Assembly (NCBI GenBank): GCA_021772025.1
Contig: JAETNT010000002.1
Span: forward strand, 62,001-126,000
Length of the DNA: 64,000 nt
From: Enterocloster bolteae
GTDB taxonomy: Bacteria; Bacillota; Clostridia; Lachnospirales; Lachnospiraceae
Direction: 5' to 3'
The notes under the pieces are model-generated. The model was not told the DNA's origin. It saw only the letters and a list, made by a program, of their open reading frames with translations, and did not search any database. A program made the translations under genes and the position numbers. Position 1 is the first letter of the stretch; each line of letters starts with the position of its first letter. Of this stretch, positions 1 to 9,062 are shown piece after piece.

Positions 1-51
1 AATAATGGACTGTTTTCGGTAAAAAGTCATACGTTTTCTCGGCTGGTTCAC
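1..51 (-). CDS. Start of a gene running off the left edge, probably an ABC sugar permease
   Basis: Only 17 codons are visible, reading MNQPRKRMTFYRKQSII with no stop before the edge. A GTG start at 51 is preceded by AGGAGG (complement of 60-65) with 8-nt spacing, the best ribosome site in this stretch; an ATG at 30 is an alternative. The basic, then hydrophobic N-terminus and the position directly after a sugar-binding lipoprotein gene suggest a MalF/UgpA-type permease. That function is inferred from gene order, not read from sequence. The reading frame and start are moderately secure. Confidence 0.5.
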   Translation of the reverse strand, partial: MNQPRKRMTFYRKQSII

Positions 52-87
52 ACTCAGTACCTCCTTTTTGGACAGGCAAGGCAGAAA

Positions 88-147
88 GCGGGCAGAAGCC
101 CCGAAAAGCGGCGGCAAGCAGCCGCTTCTCAAGTCCCTTCTGCCCGC
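88..147 (-). other. Intercistronic stem-loop after the binding-protein gene
   Basis: GCGGGCAGAAG (88-98) pairs with CTTCTGCCCGC (137-147), an 11-bp perfect stem, and inside it AGCGGC (107-112) pairs with GCCGCT (121-126). No T-run follows on the minus strand, and a ribosome site for the next gene comes right after. It is therefore more likely an mRNA-stabilising or partial-termination hairpin that lowers permease expression relative to the binding protein than a full terminator. Confidence 0.6.
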
Positions 148-154
148 CTGCTGA

Positions 155-1480
155 TTATTCTAAGTTTGCAAAGTATTCTACGCAGATTGCATCAGTATCT
201 TTAATGAAAGCATCAATATCTTTAGACAGAATCAACTGCTGCAAAGGAGCTTCCCAGCTCTTTCTAAAGCCTGCGGGCCAGTATACGGACGGAGTAAAGA
301 ACGCATCGCCGGAGTTCAGTTTCTCTGCCATAGCCTGAAGCTGAGGCCTGTTATATTCTACAGTCTCAATAACCGGCGGGTTCTGTTCATTATCAGCATA
401 GAACTGAGCAGTCTCTGCCGATGCCATATACTCTAAGAACTTTAATGCTGCTTCTTTGTTCTCGCAAGCCTCGGTAATAGAAAGGGCAGTGTCAATGCTG
501 GCGGCTACCTTTGCGTCGCCTCCGGTGGGATTGGGAACCGGAATCATCTCAATATCCAATTCGGGATTTAGGTTTAAAATGGTCTGGATGCCCCAGCTTC
601 CGTAGAAGATCATAGCTGCCTTCTCGGTTGCCATATCATTAAATGCATCCTCATAACCGGCGCCTAAGGTGTCTACCTGGCCGTACTCTCTTACCTGAAG
701 CATAGCCTCTGCCAGCTGACGGACCTCTGCCTCGGCGGACCAGTCGGTTTCGCCTTTACCAACCTTGGTAATCTGGGAGGTAATGTCATTGTTGATAACA
801 CCGATCAAGCGCTCTGCCATCTGGCCTAACTGCTCGGTAGATTTATCATAAAATGCGAAAGGCTGTATGCCATTTGCTTTTAAGGTCTCGGCCGCGGCAA
901 TCAGCTCATCCCAGGTCTGGGGTTTCTCAATGCCGTTTTCCTTAAGCAGACGGTTATTCACAATAATACCGTAAGCACTCATAGTCATGGACAGGGAATA
1001 ATCCTTCCCGTCATACTGGGCGATTTCTCTGGTTCCCGGCGCTACTACATCTAAAAACGATTGATCGGAGATATCCATCAGCGCGCCGTCTCTCATCAGA
1101 TCACGGTAAAACTTCTCAGCCGGCCAGATAGTAACAATGTCCGGGTAATCGTTGGAGGCAATTCTGGTTACCAACGCGGTCTCCGGATCCGGAACACTGG
1201 TCAGCTCAATCTTAATGCCCGGATTCTTGGACTCAAAGTCTGCAATCATCTCTTTAAAAATATCGACTACATTGGTCTTCTGTAAGTACAGCTCCAAGAC
1301 AACGTCTTCACCGGAAGCCGCCGCTTCCGTAGCCGGAGCCTCTGTGCCGGCTGCTGGGGCTTCCGCAGCATTCGCTAAAGGCGCAGCTGTGGTTGCCGCA
1401 GTTTCTCCGCCGCCGCATCCGGATAACAAGGAACAGGCCATAAGGGCTGCAGTTGCAAGGGATAATACTCGTTTCTTCAT
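155..1480 (-). CDS. Sugar ABC transporter substrate-binding lipoprotein
   Basis: A 441-residue extracytoplasmic solute-binding protein of the MalE/UgpB-like family 1. The signal peptide ends in a lipobox LLSGC with Cys22 as the lipidated residue, followed by an Ala/Thr/Glu-rich linker to about residue 58 that tethers the domain to the membrane. The mature part shows the usual binding-protein body, with PQTWDELIAAAE near the middle and a late FLEYMAS helix. It probably delivers an oligosaccharide to a permease whose first codons lie at the left edge. The divergent sulfatase/ROK operon hints at a sulfated or host-derived glycan; that is inference. The ATG at 1480 has a GGAAGGAAAG ribosome site. 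Confidence 0.88.
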   Translation of the reverse strand: MKKRVLSLATAALMACSLLSGCGGGETAATTAAPLANAAEAPAAGTEAPATEAAASGEDVVLELYLQKTNVVDIFKEMIADFESKNPGIKIELTSVPDPETALVTRIASNDYPDIVTIWPAEKFYRDLMRDGALMDISDQSFLDVVAPGTREIAQYDGKDYSLSMTMSAYGIIVNNRLLKENGIEKPQTWDELIAAAETLKANGIQPFAFYDKSTEQLGQMAERLIGVINNDITSQITKVGKGETDWSAEAEVRQLAEAMLQVREYGQVDTLGAGYEDAFNDMATEKAAMIFYGSWGIQTILNLNPELDIEMIPVPNPTGGDAKVAASIDTALSITEACENKEAALKFLEYMASAETAQFYADNEQNPPVIETVEYNRPQLQAMAEKLNSGDAFFTPSVYWPAGFRKSWEAPLQQLILSKDIDAFIKDTDAICVEYFANLE

Positions 1481-1534
1481 AACTCTCTTTCCTTCCTCTC
1501 TTTGTTTTGGTAAATCCAGATTGTTTATGGTTTT

Positions 1535-1563
1535 ATATTAGCAAGTAACACTTACTAAGTCAA
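1535..1563 (-). promoter_or_regulatory. SigA-type promoter of the binding-protein gene with an operator in its spacer
   Basis: On the minus strand TTGACT (1558-1563), 17 nt, TAATAT (1535-1540). The spacer is almost wholly occupied by an imperfect palindrome at 1538-1558: arms TTAGCAAGT and ACTTACTAA around AAC, with one mismatch. A protein bound there would block RNA polymerase directly. The nearest candidate is the ROK regulator encoded at 3266-4429. Confidence 0.7.
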
Positions 1564-1675
1564 GTACATTTTTAATTTTTTTCAGGATATTTTATATTTA
1601 AGTTTTTAATTTCTTTTTTATTTTTTGTGTATTTTTTCTATTTTGCTTCATTTTTTTCTCTTATCTCTTTACTTT

Positions 1676-1730
1676 TTGTCAAAAATATTGTATATTTTCT
1701 ATATCAAATTAGTAATCTATGTTTACTTAC
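1676..1730 (+). promoter_or_regulatory. Probable promoter and second operator-like site before the sulfatase operon
   Basis: TTGTCA (1676-1681), 18 nt, TATATC (1700-1705) is a reasonable SigA promoter in AT-rich DNA. Over the expected start point lies TTAGTAA (1709-1715) and then ACTTAC (1725-1730), resembling the half-sites of the palindrome at 1538-1558 but with wider spacing. The rest of 1481-1772 is AT-rich with no coding signal. Confidence 0.45.
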
Positions 1731-1772
1731 TTTTCAATGAAAAATCAACAGCACTTTGGAATGGAGGGTTTT

Positions 1773-3269
1773 ATGGCGCAATCAATTCTTCAAAAACAAC
1801 CGAATATTGTGTTAATTATGTGTGATCAAATGAGGGGAGACTGTATGGGCATTGCCGGTCACCCCGATGTAAAGACTCCTTACTTAGATTCCCTGGCCGC
1901 AGAAGGCACATACTTTCCCAATGCCTACAGCGCCTGCCCCAGCTGCATTCCGGCCAGGGCTGCTTTGTTTACCGGCCTGTCCCAGGAACATCATGGCCGG
2001 GTAGGCTATGAAGACGGCATTGAATGGGATTATGAAAATATGCTTCCTCAGGCCCTGGCTGATGCCGGCTACCACACGGAAGCTGTAGGGAAGCTCCATG
2101 TCCATCCCCCATTAAAGAGATGCGGCTTTCACAATTTAACTCTTCATGACGGCTATATCGGTTTTTACCGCAATCCGGAAAAGCCGGCCAGAGAGCATCA
2201 GTTGTTCCATGACAGTTATCTGGACTTTTTGAAGAATCGCTGCGGCCATGATGCTGATGTTAACGACTCCGGGCTGGAATGTAACTCCTTTATTGCCCAG
2301 GCCTGGCCCTATGATGAGATGAGCCATCCCACCAACTGGGCCGTTACAGAAAGCATCCGTTTTCTAACAAAAAGGGACAGGGAGAAGCCTTTTTTTCTTA
2401 TGACTTCTTTTGTACGTCCTCATCCCCCTCTGGATGCTCCCCAAAACTACCAGGATCTGTACCTTCATAGGAATCTCGCAGCCCCCGCCATAGGAGACTG
2501 GGAAGATTTTGAAAAAGAAGCGGCAGCAGTCGGCCCCGTCTATGACTCTGCTTACGGCACCAAAGATCCGGAGTTACGGCGTCAGGCTATGGCCGGATAT
2601 TATGCCTGCATTACTCATATGGATCATCAGATAGGGCGGTTGATTCAGGCGCTTTACCGGGAACAGGTGTTGGAGGATACGGTTATTTTGTTTATTTCCG
2701 ACCACGGTGAGCTGTTGTTTGACCACGGGCTGTTCCGTAAAGTACAACCCTTTGAAGGCAGTGTCCGTATCCCGTTTTTAATGAGAGTAGGCAAAAACCT
2801 TACCTCCATTCCCCAGGTTCCGGTATGCTCCGACCTGGTGGAACTTCGGGACGTTCTTCCCACTCTTTTGTCCGCTGCAGGTGCTCCGTCACCGGCCCGG
2901 ACAGACGGCCTGGATCTGATGCCGGCACTTTTTGGAAAAAACCGTCAGACTCGTTCTTTCCTTCACGGAGAGCACAGCGGCGGCCTTTTATCCAATCATT
3001 ATATTGTTACGGAAAAAGATAAATATATTTGGTATAGTCAGACTGGAAAAGAATTGTATTTTGCGTTACAATCAGATAGAAAAGAATTACATAACCGGAT
3101 TCAGGATGCCAATTCAAAAGCCCGCGTAGAAGAGCTGCGTAATCTTCTAATAAAAGAGCTGAGCGGCCGGGAAGAGGGGTATACCGACGGACGGCAGCTT
3201 ATTTCCGGCAGAAAGCCGCTGTCTTCCCTGTCCGTCCTGTCTTCCGGTAGACAGGAGTACAATTTATGA
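1773..3269 (+). CDS. Type I sulfatase (alkaline phosphatase superfamily)
   Basis: A 498-residue cytoplasmic sulfatase hydrolysing sulfate esters. The start at 1773 is chosen because GGAGGG lies 4 nt upstream; upstream in-frame ATGs lack a ribosome site. The sulfatase signature is C58-I-P-A-R62 followed by AALFTG, where Cys58 would be converted to formylglycine. Metal ligands are the early CDQMRGD segment (D18-Q19, the DQ form also seen in choline-sulfatase-like members) and SDHGELLFDHG. There is no signal peptide, so the substrate must be imported. The anaerobic maturase needed for the Cys is not encoded here. It overlaps the ROK gene by 4 nt (ATGA). The substrate is unknown. Confidence 0.85.
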   Translation: MAQSILQKQPNIVLIMCDQMRGDCMGIAGHPDVKTPYLDSLAAEGTYFPNAYSACPSCIPARAALFTGLSQEHHGRVGYEDGIEWDYENMLPQALADAGYHTEAVGKLHVHPPLKRCGFHNLTLHDGYIGFYRNPEKPAREHQLFHDSYLDFLKNRCGHDADVNDSGLECNSFIAQAWPYDEMSHPTNWAVTESIRFLTKRDREKPFFLMTSFVRPHPPLDAPQNYQDLYLHRNLAAPAIGDWEDFEKEAAAVGPVYDSAYGTKDPELRRQAMAGYYACITHMDHQIGRLIQALYREQVLEDTVILFISDHGELLFDHGLFRKVQPFEGSVRIPFLMRVGKNLTSIPQVPVCSDLVELRDVLPTLLSAAGAPSPARTDGLDLMPALFGKNRQTRSFLHGEHSGGLLSNHYIVTEKDKYIWYSQTGKELYFALQSDRKELHNRIQDANSKARVEELRNLLIKELSGREEGYTDGRQLISGRKPLSSLSVLSSGRQEYNL

Positions 3270-4429
3270 AAAAAACCGTAAATACCAGCCACGTCCGCTT
3301 TATTAATTTAAGAGCGGTTTTAGATGCCATTTACCATCAGGAAAGCATCTCAAAGGCCGAGCTTGCCAGAAGGCTCAATATGAGCAAGCCTTCTATGGCA
3401 GATAACGTGGCGGATTTGCTGGAAATCGGAATTATTCGGGAAATTGGCGAAGGAACCTGCGGAAAGGGCGGCGGCCGCAAGCCCACCCTTTTAAGTTTTT
3501 GTGATGATTTCAAATATATTATTGCTATGGATTTTCATTATCACCACTCCTTTTTTGCCCTGAGCAATTTAAAGGGAAGGTTATTAAACGAATTTACGAT
3601 TCATCAGACTCCCATGTCCAATTTCCGGGCATGGACGCAGATGTGTGTTAATGCAGTATCTACTTTACTGGCAGCTCAGAATATTACCAGTGAAGATCTT
3701 GCTGCCATTGCTGTATCTGCTCCCGGTATTTTAAATACCAAGGAAGATCAGTATATTATCAGCTCCAAGTTCGGCGAATTTAATGTAGCCTATCTGGAAG
3801 AACAGTTGAAGCAATCTTTTCAGGTGCCGATTCTCATAAAAAACAGCACCAATGCGGCGGCATTAGGGGAATTTTATTACGGTTCCGGTCAGAATTGTGA
3901 AAATCTCCTTTATATCAGCTGCGGACAGGGCGTAGGCTCCGGCCTGATTCTCCGCGAAAAGCTTTACGAGGGAAGTCATCTGGCTGCCGGTGAGTTCGGT
4001 TTTTCCATAACGCCGGACAGCCTTTACTCCAAAACCGGCAGCCGTCTGGAGGATCGCATCTCCATCGACAGCATTCTGGAAGCCATTAACAGCGGGCTGG
4101 AAGAGGAAAAGGTTTCTTTTCCGGCAATGATTGAGCGCTGGAAAAACCAAGATCCCTATATCAAACCCTTTGTTGATAAAATTTGTTTAGAGCTGGGCTG
4201 TGCGGTCTGCAGCCTCCAGTCCTTTTTTGACTGTCAGCTCATCGTTATAGGAGGGGAATATCTGGCTTTTGCAGATCAGATGATCCCTGAAATCAGCCGG
4301 CTGGTTCAGTCCTCCTGTCCCATTCCGGTACCGGTTGTAGCTTCGTCTTTAGGCGATAATGGTACGGTTCTGGGGCTCATTGCCACCTGTCGTGAGTTCT
4401 ATTTCAAACATATTTGCAGCAGAGAATAG
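3266..4429 (+). CDS. ROK-family (NagC/XylR-like) transcriptional regulator
   Basis: A 387-residue protein with an N-terminal winged helix-turn-helix (about residues 15-60, SKAELARRLNMSKPSMADNV) and a C-terminal ROK sugar-sensing domain. The ROK core is recognisable in CGQGVGSGLILREKLYEG and AAGEFGF. The zinc-binding CxCGxxGCxE segment normally found after GE(I/F)G is absent, and the N-terminal ATP motif is degenerate (DFHYHHS), so it should be a regulator and not a sugar kinase. It is translationally coupled to the sulfatase and likely represses the divergent promoters at 1535-1563 and 1676-1730. Confidence 0.85.
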   Translation: MKKTVNTSHVRFINLRAVLDAIYHQESISKAELARRLNMSKPSMADNVADLLEIGIIREIGEGTCGKGGGRKPTLLSFCDDFKYIIAMDFHYHHSFFALSNLKGRLLNEFTIHQTPMSNFRAWTQMCVNAVSTLLAAQNITSEDLAAIAVSAPGILNTKEDQYIISSKFGEFNVAYLEEQLKQSFQVPILIKNSTNAAALGEFYYGSGQNCENLLYISCGQGVGSGLILREKLYEGSHLAAGEFGFSITPDSLYSKTGSRLEDRISIDSILEAINSGLEEEKVSFPAMIERWKNQDPYIKPFVDKICLELGCAVCSLQSFFDCQLIVIGGEYLAFADQMIPEISRLVQSSCPIPVPVVASSLGDNGTVLGLIATCREFYFKHICSRE

Positions 4430-4452
4430 TCACAAAGAAAGAGAGGCTTGTT

Positions 4453-5742
4453 ATGTCTAGTTTCAAACGCCGGGGCCGGTATGGTCTGATTTTGTTTTTA
4501 TTGTGCTGGGTTTCTTATTTTTCTACCTATATAGGCCGGCAGAATTATTCCGCGGTTATGGCGGAGATCATCCAGGCGGAAGGGTATTTAAACCGGACCT
4601 GCGGCCTGGTGGGCACGGGATTTTTTATCTGCTACGGCCTGGGGCAGATCTTCAGTGGTTTTTTAGGGGATCGCTGGAATCCCAAATGGATGATTTTTAT
4701 AGGTATCGCTATCTCTGCTGTTGTCAATGGCATCATGGCCTTTTTGCAGTCACCGGAAGCTATGGTTGCAGTATGGTGTTTAAATGGCGCCGCCCAGTCT
4801 ATGACCTGGTCCCCTATCCTTCGGATCTTCTCTGAGTATCTGCCGGAGGATCAGCAAAAAACCGCCTGCGTCAATATCGCCACCACTTATCCCGCAGCAG
4901 TATTTCTCACCTATCCCCTGTGCTCTCTCATCGTGTATCGGCTGGGTTGGCGCAGCGTGTTTACCTTTACCGCAGCCTTTATGGGAATTGTCGCTGCTGT
5001 GTGGATGATTGGATTTTCCTGGGTGGAGAGAACGGCAGCCGGCAGCCGGGCAGCCGAAAAACCTTCCTCTTCCAAAGCGTCCGGCAGGCGTTCCCAATTA
5101 AGGCCTCACCCGGAACAGGATACTTCCCGGTTTTCCTTTACCCCGGCTATTATTTCTATGTTGGCCTTAATCGGCGGTTCCCTGATAATTCAGGGAGCTC
5201 TCCGGGACGGAATCACCAACTGGGTACCGGCCTATTTATCCAATACCTATCAGGTGGGAACCTTTATTGCCATCTTTGCCACTACTTTCCTTCCTTTTAT
5301 TAATCTATTCGGAGTGTATGCCGCTAACTTTATCTACCGGAAGTGGAAGAAAAACGAAGTAGGAACCAGCCTGATTTTATTTCTGGCTGCCTTCTTCTTT
5401 CTGGTGTGTTTGGTATTAACAGAGGGCGTACACCTATTTTTGTCCCTGCTGTTTTTCTCCCTGACCACATCCTGCATGATGGGCGTCAATATGATGCTGG
5501 TCAGTTTTGTCCCTACCAATTTTATCCGGTGGGGCCGGGTATCCACCATCTCCGGCCTGTTAAATTCCACCGTTTATATCGGCAGCAGCATCGCCACCTA
5601 CGGCCTGGGAGCCGTGGCGGATTTGTACGGCTGGTCCGTGCTGATTCGCTTCTTAAGCGTAGCCTGCCTGGCAGGTGTCGCCTTCTGCCTGCTGGCAGCG
5701 CCGGGATGGAAAAAGTTTCTTAAAAAAGAAAGTTCTATCTAG
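4453..5742 (+). CDS. MFS transporter of the organophosphate/OPA type
   Basis: About 429 residues with 12 predicted membrane segments. The N-terminal segment GLILFLLCWVSYFSTYIGRQ, followed by YGLGQIFSGFLGDRW, resembles the GlpT/UhpT/UhpC group of the major facilitator superfamily, which exchange phosphorylated or acidic organic compounds. The start at 4453 is preferred over one at 4414 because GAGAGG lies 6 nt upstream and the longer form would overlap the ROK gene. It is the third gene of the sulfatase-ROK operon, so the sulfated substrate or its product is the likely cargo. Its 3' end overlaps the convergent GH3 gene by 8 bp. Confidence 0.82.
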   Translation: MSSFKRRGRYGLILFLLCWVSYFSTYIGRQNYSAVMAEIIQAEGYLNRTCGLVGTGFFICYGLGQIFSGFLGDRWNPKWMIFIGIAISAVVNGIMAFLQSPEAMVAVWCLNGAAQSMTWSPILRIFSEYLPEDQQKTACVNIATTYPAAVFLTYPLCSLIVYRLGWRSVFTFTAAFMGIVAAVWMIGFSWVERTAAGSRAAEKPSSSKASGRRSQLRPHPEQDTSRFSFTPAIISMLALIGGSLIIQGALRDGITNWVPAYLSNTYQVGTFIAIFATTFLPFINLFGVYAANFIYRKWKKNEVGTSLILFLAAFFFLVCLVLTEGVHLFLSLLFFSLTTSCMMGVNMMLVSFVPTNFIRWGRVSTISGLLNSTVYIGSSIATYGLGAVADLYGWSVLIRFLSVACLAGVAFCLLAAPGWKKFLKKESSI

Positions 5743-8185
5743 AAGCATGAACAAGCTTAAGAATGCGCCCCGCACACTGACGAATTGTTTTTTCGGATAG
5801 CAGTCCTTTTTCATATGCTTTTCGGATGTCCCTGTCATCTTCTCTGTTTCCCGGCATGATAATATCATTTCCTGCCTCCGCACACTTCCATGGAACACTC
5901 CCGTCTTCCGGTACGGTAGTGTTCCAATCCGACATAATGATCCCATCAAACCCCCATTCCCGGCGGGTAATCACTGTACACAGATCCTTGTTGTTTGCAG
6001 AATAAACTCCGTTAATTCGATTATAAGAAGTCATAATGGCAGCCGGTGCGCTTCGCTTTACTGCAATTTCAAATCCGCGAAGATAAATTTCCCGAAGAGT
6101 TCTTTCCGATATCCGTACATCTATGTTCATACGGTTATCCTCCTGATTATTGCAGGCGAAATGCTTGATTGTCGCTGCACACCCTTTTTGACTTTGTACT
6201 CCCCCTATCACTGCTGCTGCCATTACGCCGGATAGCAGCGGATCCTCCGAGTAATACTCGAAGTTCCGTCCGCATAAGGGATTTCTATGAATATTTATTC
6301 CCGGTGCAAGCCACAGATCTACATGGAATTCGTTCATCTCTATTCCTATTGCTTTTCCGAATTCTTCCAGAAGTTCCTCATCCCAGGTCTGAGCCAGAGC
6401 TGTTCCTACCGGAAATGCCGTACAGTATTGATAATATATATCTGCATCCTCATGGCTCGTGACCGGTTCCAGATATCCGTTTTCCAGACTTCCAAGGACG
6501 CCCGCTCCATAAACACAGTCGTTCCTCCGGTCCACTTCGTAGCTTTGCCTCAGCCTGAGTCCCGCCGGCCCGTCTGCCATAATCAGGGAACGGACACCAT
6601 ACTTCTCTTCCAATGCCTCTGTCGTTTCTCCTGCAGAGCCAGGAACCCGGATCCCGGCAGAACCCAGCGTACTGGCATTCTGGGTAATATTCCCGTACAA
6701 AACCGGAATCAATTCTTTCACCGGCTGTTTCTCGGCAGGACATTGGGTATATTCTCTGTGTTCTTCTTGTCCCGGGATAAAAATATATTCCTGAATCCCC
6801 TGTTTTTCCGCCTCGTTCATCCATTTTTCTTCTATATTCCCGAGTATCGGAGACGCGCCTATCTCCTCGAAATTCTCTTTTCTCGGACATACCGGATGGG
6901 TTTTTTCAATTACTGCTTTTTCCGGCACATACAATACGGCCGCCATGGACAGAGACTGTGAATGTTCTCCAATCCAGATCCCATACCTTCCTTTCTCGAT
7001 AATCCACTCATGCGTCTCTTCAAAAAAGCCTGCAATTTGCTTTTGCTCAATCATGATTGTCACACATTGAGACTCTCCCGGATTCAACCGCTTTGTCTTG
7101 GCAAATCCTACAAGGCGGCGATATTCTTTTGCTTCTCCGTTCTGCGGAAGAGCAGCATAAATCTGAACCACTTCTCTTCCGGCATAAGCACTGCCGGTAT
7201 TTTTCACCCTTACATCTATTTCTATGCTGTTTTCTCCGGTTTTCAGGGCTTCAAACTTCCTTTCAAAAGATGTATAAGAAAGTCCATATCCAAAGGGAAA
7301 AAGAGGTTTTACTCCAAAACTGTCAAAATAGCGGTATCCTACATAGATACCTTCTCTGTATTCATCAAACTCCAGATTTCGATTCAGATATCCGAAAGTC
7401 TCCCCACAGGGATAGTCCTCATAACGTTTTGCCCATGTGGCCGTAAGCCTGCCTCCCGGCTCCGCTTTTCCCAGCAATACATCTGCCACGGCATGTCCGC
7501 CTTCCTGACCAGGCTGAGATATCGTCAAGACGGCGCGGATATACTTTGCTTCTTCCAGAATATCTGTAAGCTCCACCGGCCCGCCTGTATTTAAGAGCAA
7601 AATTGTCGGAATCTTTCTTTCACTTAAATACAAAAGGTCCTTCCGTTCTCTGCTGCTCAGGTAATAATCTCCTGCTTCCTTTCTTCGATCTTTTCCCTCA
7701 CCTGAGATTCGGCTGAGCACATAAACCGCTGCTTCTGCACCGATGATATCCCCCTCCTCTATCATACGTCCCTCCGGCAGAGAAAAGGGATTGGCCGCAT
7801 AGGCATCAAATGGATTTTCTACATGCTTTGCATCCTCAAGGACCTTTTCTTTCCACTTTTCTCTCGCCATATGATAGACTTTGCCATATTCCTTCAGCCA
7901 GCCTTCATTTACCAGAATCACCCCGGCTTCTTTCATTCCCTGATAGATCGTAACAGTCTCCCGGTTATTTACATCTCCGGAACCGGTGCCTCCTTTAATA
8001 GTCTTCACGGCGCCGCTGCCAAACAAGGCAATCGCTACATCTGTGTTAATAGGAAGCATCCCTTCATTTTTCAGCAGAACCATTCCCTCCGCCGCTATCT
8101 TTCTTGCCAAAAGACTATGCGTCCTCTCCCTTTTTGAAATTCCTGCGTCCAGTGTCCCGCTGTGCACCTTTTTTATTCCATTCAT
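5735..8185 (-). CDS. Glycoside hydrolase family 3 beta-glucosidase with permuted domain order
   Basis: An 816-residue cytoplasmic enzyme with no signal peptide. The usual GH3 order is reversed: the alpha/beta sandwich (LLKNEGMLP, GSGAVKTIKGGTGSGDVN) comes first, residues about 25-260; the fibronectin-III-like domain follows (FPFGYGLSYTSF, about 290-400); and the TIM-barrel catalytic domain is last (about 500-800). The catalytic domain carries GRNFEYYSEDP, TIKHFACNNQE and the nucleophile segment IIMSDW, with Asp753. This permuted arrangement is known from some rumen and gut Clostridia beta-glucosidases. It is the last gene after binding protein and permeases, so it probably cleaves imported beta-glucosides. 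GGAGG lies 9 nt before the ATG. Confidence 0.9.
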   Translation of the reverse strand: MNGIKKVHSGTLDAGISKRERTHSLLARKIAAEGMVLLKNEGMLPINTDVAIALFGSGAVKTIKGGTGSGDVNNRETVTIYQGMKEAGVILVNEGWLKEYGKVYHMAREKWKEKVLEDAKHVENPFDAYAANPFSLPEGRMIEEGDIIGAEAAVYVLSRISGEGKDRRKEAGDYYLSSRERKDLLYLSERKIPTILLLNTGGPVELTDILEEAKYIRAVLTISQPGQEGGHAVADVLLGKAEPGGRLTATWAKRYEDYPCGETFGYLNRNLEFDEYREGIYVGYRYFDSFGVKPLFPFGYGLSYTSFERKFEALKTGENSIEIDVRVKNTGSAYAGREVVQIYAALPQNGEAKEYRRLVGFAKTKRLNPGESQCVTIMIEQKQIAGFFEETHEWIIEKGRYGIWIGEHSQSLSMAAVLYVPEKAVIEKTHPVCPRKENFEEIGASPILGNIEEKWMNEAEKQGIQEYIFIPGQEEHREYTQCPAEKQPVKELIPVLYGNITQNASTLGSAGIRVPGSAGETTEALEEKYGVRSLIMADGPAGLRLRQSYEVDRRNDCVYGAGVLGSLENGYLEPVTSHEDADIYYQYCTAFPVGTALAQTWDEELLEEFGKAIGIEMNEFHVDLWLAPGINIHRNPLCGRNFEYYSEDPLLSGVMAAAVIGGVQSQKGCAATIKHFACNNQEDNRMNIDVRISERTLREIYLRGFEIAVKRSAPAAIMTSYNRINGVYSANNKDLCTVITRREWGFDGIIMSDWNTTVPEDGSVPWKCAEAGNDIIMPGNREDDRDIRKAYEKGLLSEKTIRQCAGRILKLVHASR

Positions 8186-8212
8186 AAAAATCCGCCTCCG
8201 GTTCCATAGCTC

Positions 8213-9058
8213 TTACTCTTTTACTCCGCCAAGAGTTACTCCCGCTATAATAAATTTAGACAAAAGCAAATAGATTATTACAATTGGAACAATGGCCACC
8301 ATAATCATCATATAAATTTTTGCACTGTCGAAATTCATATAATCCGCACCCCGCAGCGTGGCGATTAGAATAGGCACGGTTGCTTTATCTTTTGATTGAA
8401 TCACCAATGCCGGAACAAAGTAATTATTCCATGATCCTACAAAAGCAAAAATTGCCTGTACCGCGATTGCCGGCTTCATAATGGGAATCACAATCTGATT
8501 AAATGTCCGGAATTCATTGCTTCCGTCAATTCTCGCCGCCTCCACCAGCGATATCGGCAGGGATGACTGCATGTAACTATACATAAAATAAAATACGGCC
8601 GGAGAAGCAATAGACGGAATAATAAGCGGAAGCAGGGAATCATACATTCCCATATTGGTAATTAGCCGCAGAAATCCCATTGCCGTAACCTGTGTGGGCA
8701 TTACAAGAATTGCCATGATAAATGTAAATGCAATCTTCTTCAGTTTAAAGTCATATACATATATGCCGTAAGCCGTCATTGAGGAAAAATATGTACATAG
8801 CGCAGCTGAACAGCCTGATACAATTAAACTGTTGAGAATTCCTCTAAACATAGGGAAGGTTCCGTCATTGGCTACCTTCTTCAGGTTTTCCAGAAAGTAT
8901 TTCCCCGGCAACGCCGAAAATCCTTTTTGTAAATCTGCATGGGAGCGAGTTGCATTAATGACTAAAATATAGAAGAAGAACAGACACATAAATGATAAAA
9001 TAATCAGTACCACGTGTGCTATAACGCTTCTAAAAGCATTTGGCTTTTTTGAGTTCAT
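8213..9058 (-). CDS. Carbohydrate ABC transporter permease, MalG type
   Basis: A 281-residue inner-membrane permease with about six membrane segments. The EAA loop that docks the ATPase is visible as EAARIDGSNEFRTFNQIVIPIMKP. The ATG at 9058 (MNSKKPN) is chosen because GGAGGAAA (complement of 9066-9073) lies just upstream; a longer form would run into the neighbouring gene. It sits 4 nt after the partner permease and 27 nt before the GH3 gene, so the four genes form one operon. No ATP-binding subunit is encoded here; a shared MsmK-like ATPase elsewhere is the likely energiser. Confidence 0.88.
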   Translation of the reverse strand: MNSKKPNAFRSVIAHVVLIILSFMCLFFFYILVINATRSHADLQKGFSALPGKYFLENLKKVANDGTFPMFRGILNSLIVSGCSAALCTYFSSMTAYGIYVYDFKLKKIAFTFIMAILVMPTQVTAMGFLRLITNMGMYDSLLPLIIPSIASPAVFYFMYSYMQSSLPISLVEAARIDGSNEFRTFNQIVIPIMKPAIAVQAIFAFVGSWNNYFVPALVIQSKDKATVPILIATLRGADYMNFDSAKIYMMIMVAIVPIVIIYLLLSKFIIAGVTLGGVKE

Positions 9059-9062
9059 AGTC

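Noticed and set aside
1625-1825. Small plus-strand frame before the sulfatase
   Set aside because: It is AT-rich promoter DNA, overlaps the start of the sulfatase in another frame and lacks a ribosome site.
6287-6961. Plus-strand open frame of 224 codons opposite the GH3 gene
   Set aside because: Mirror of the GH3 coding frame; composition rich in Arg, Cys and Phe without any recognisable segment.
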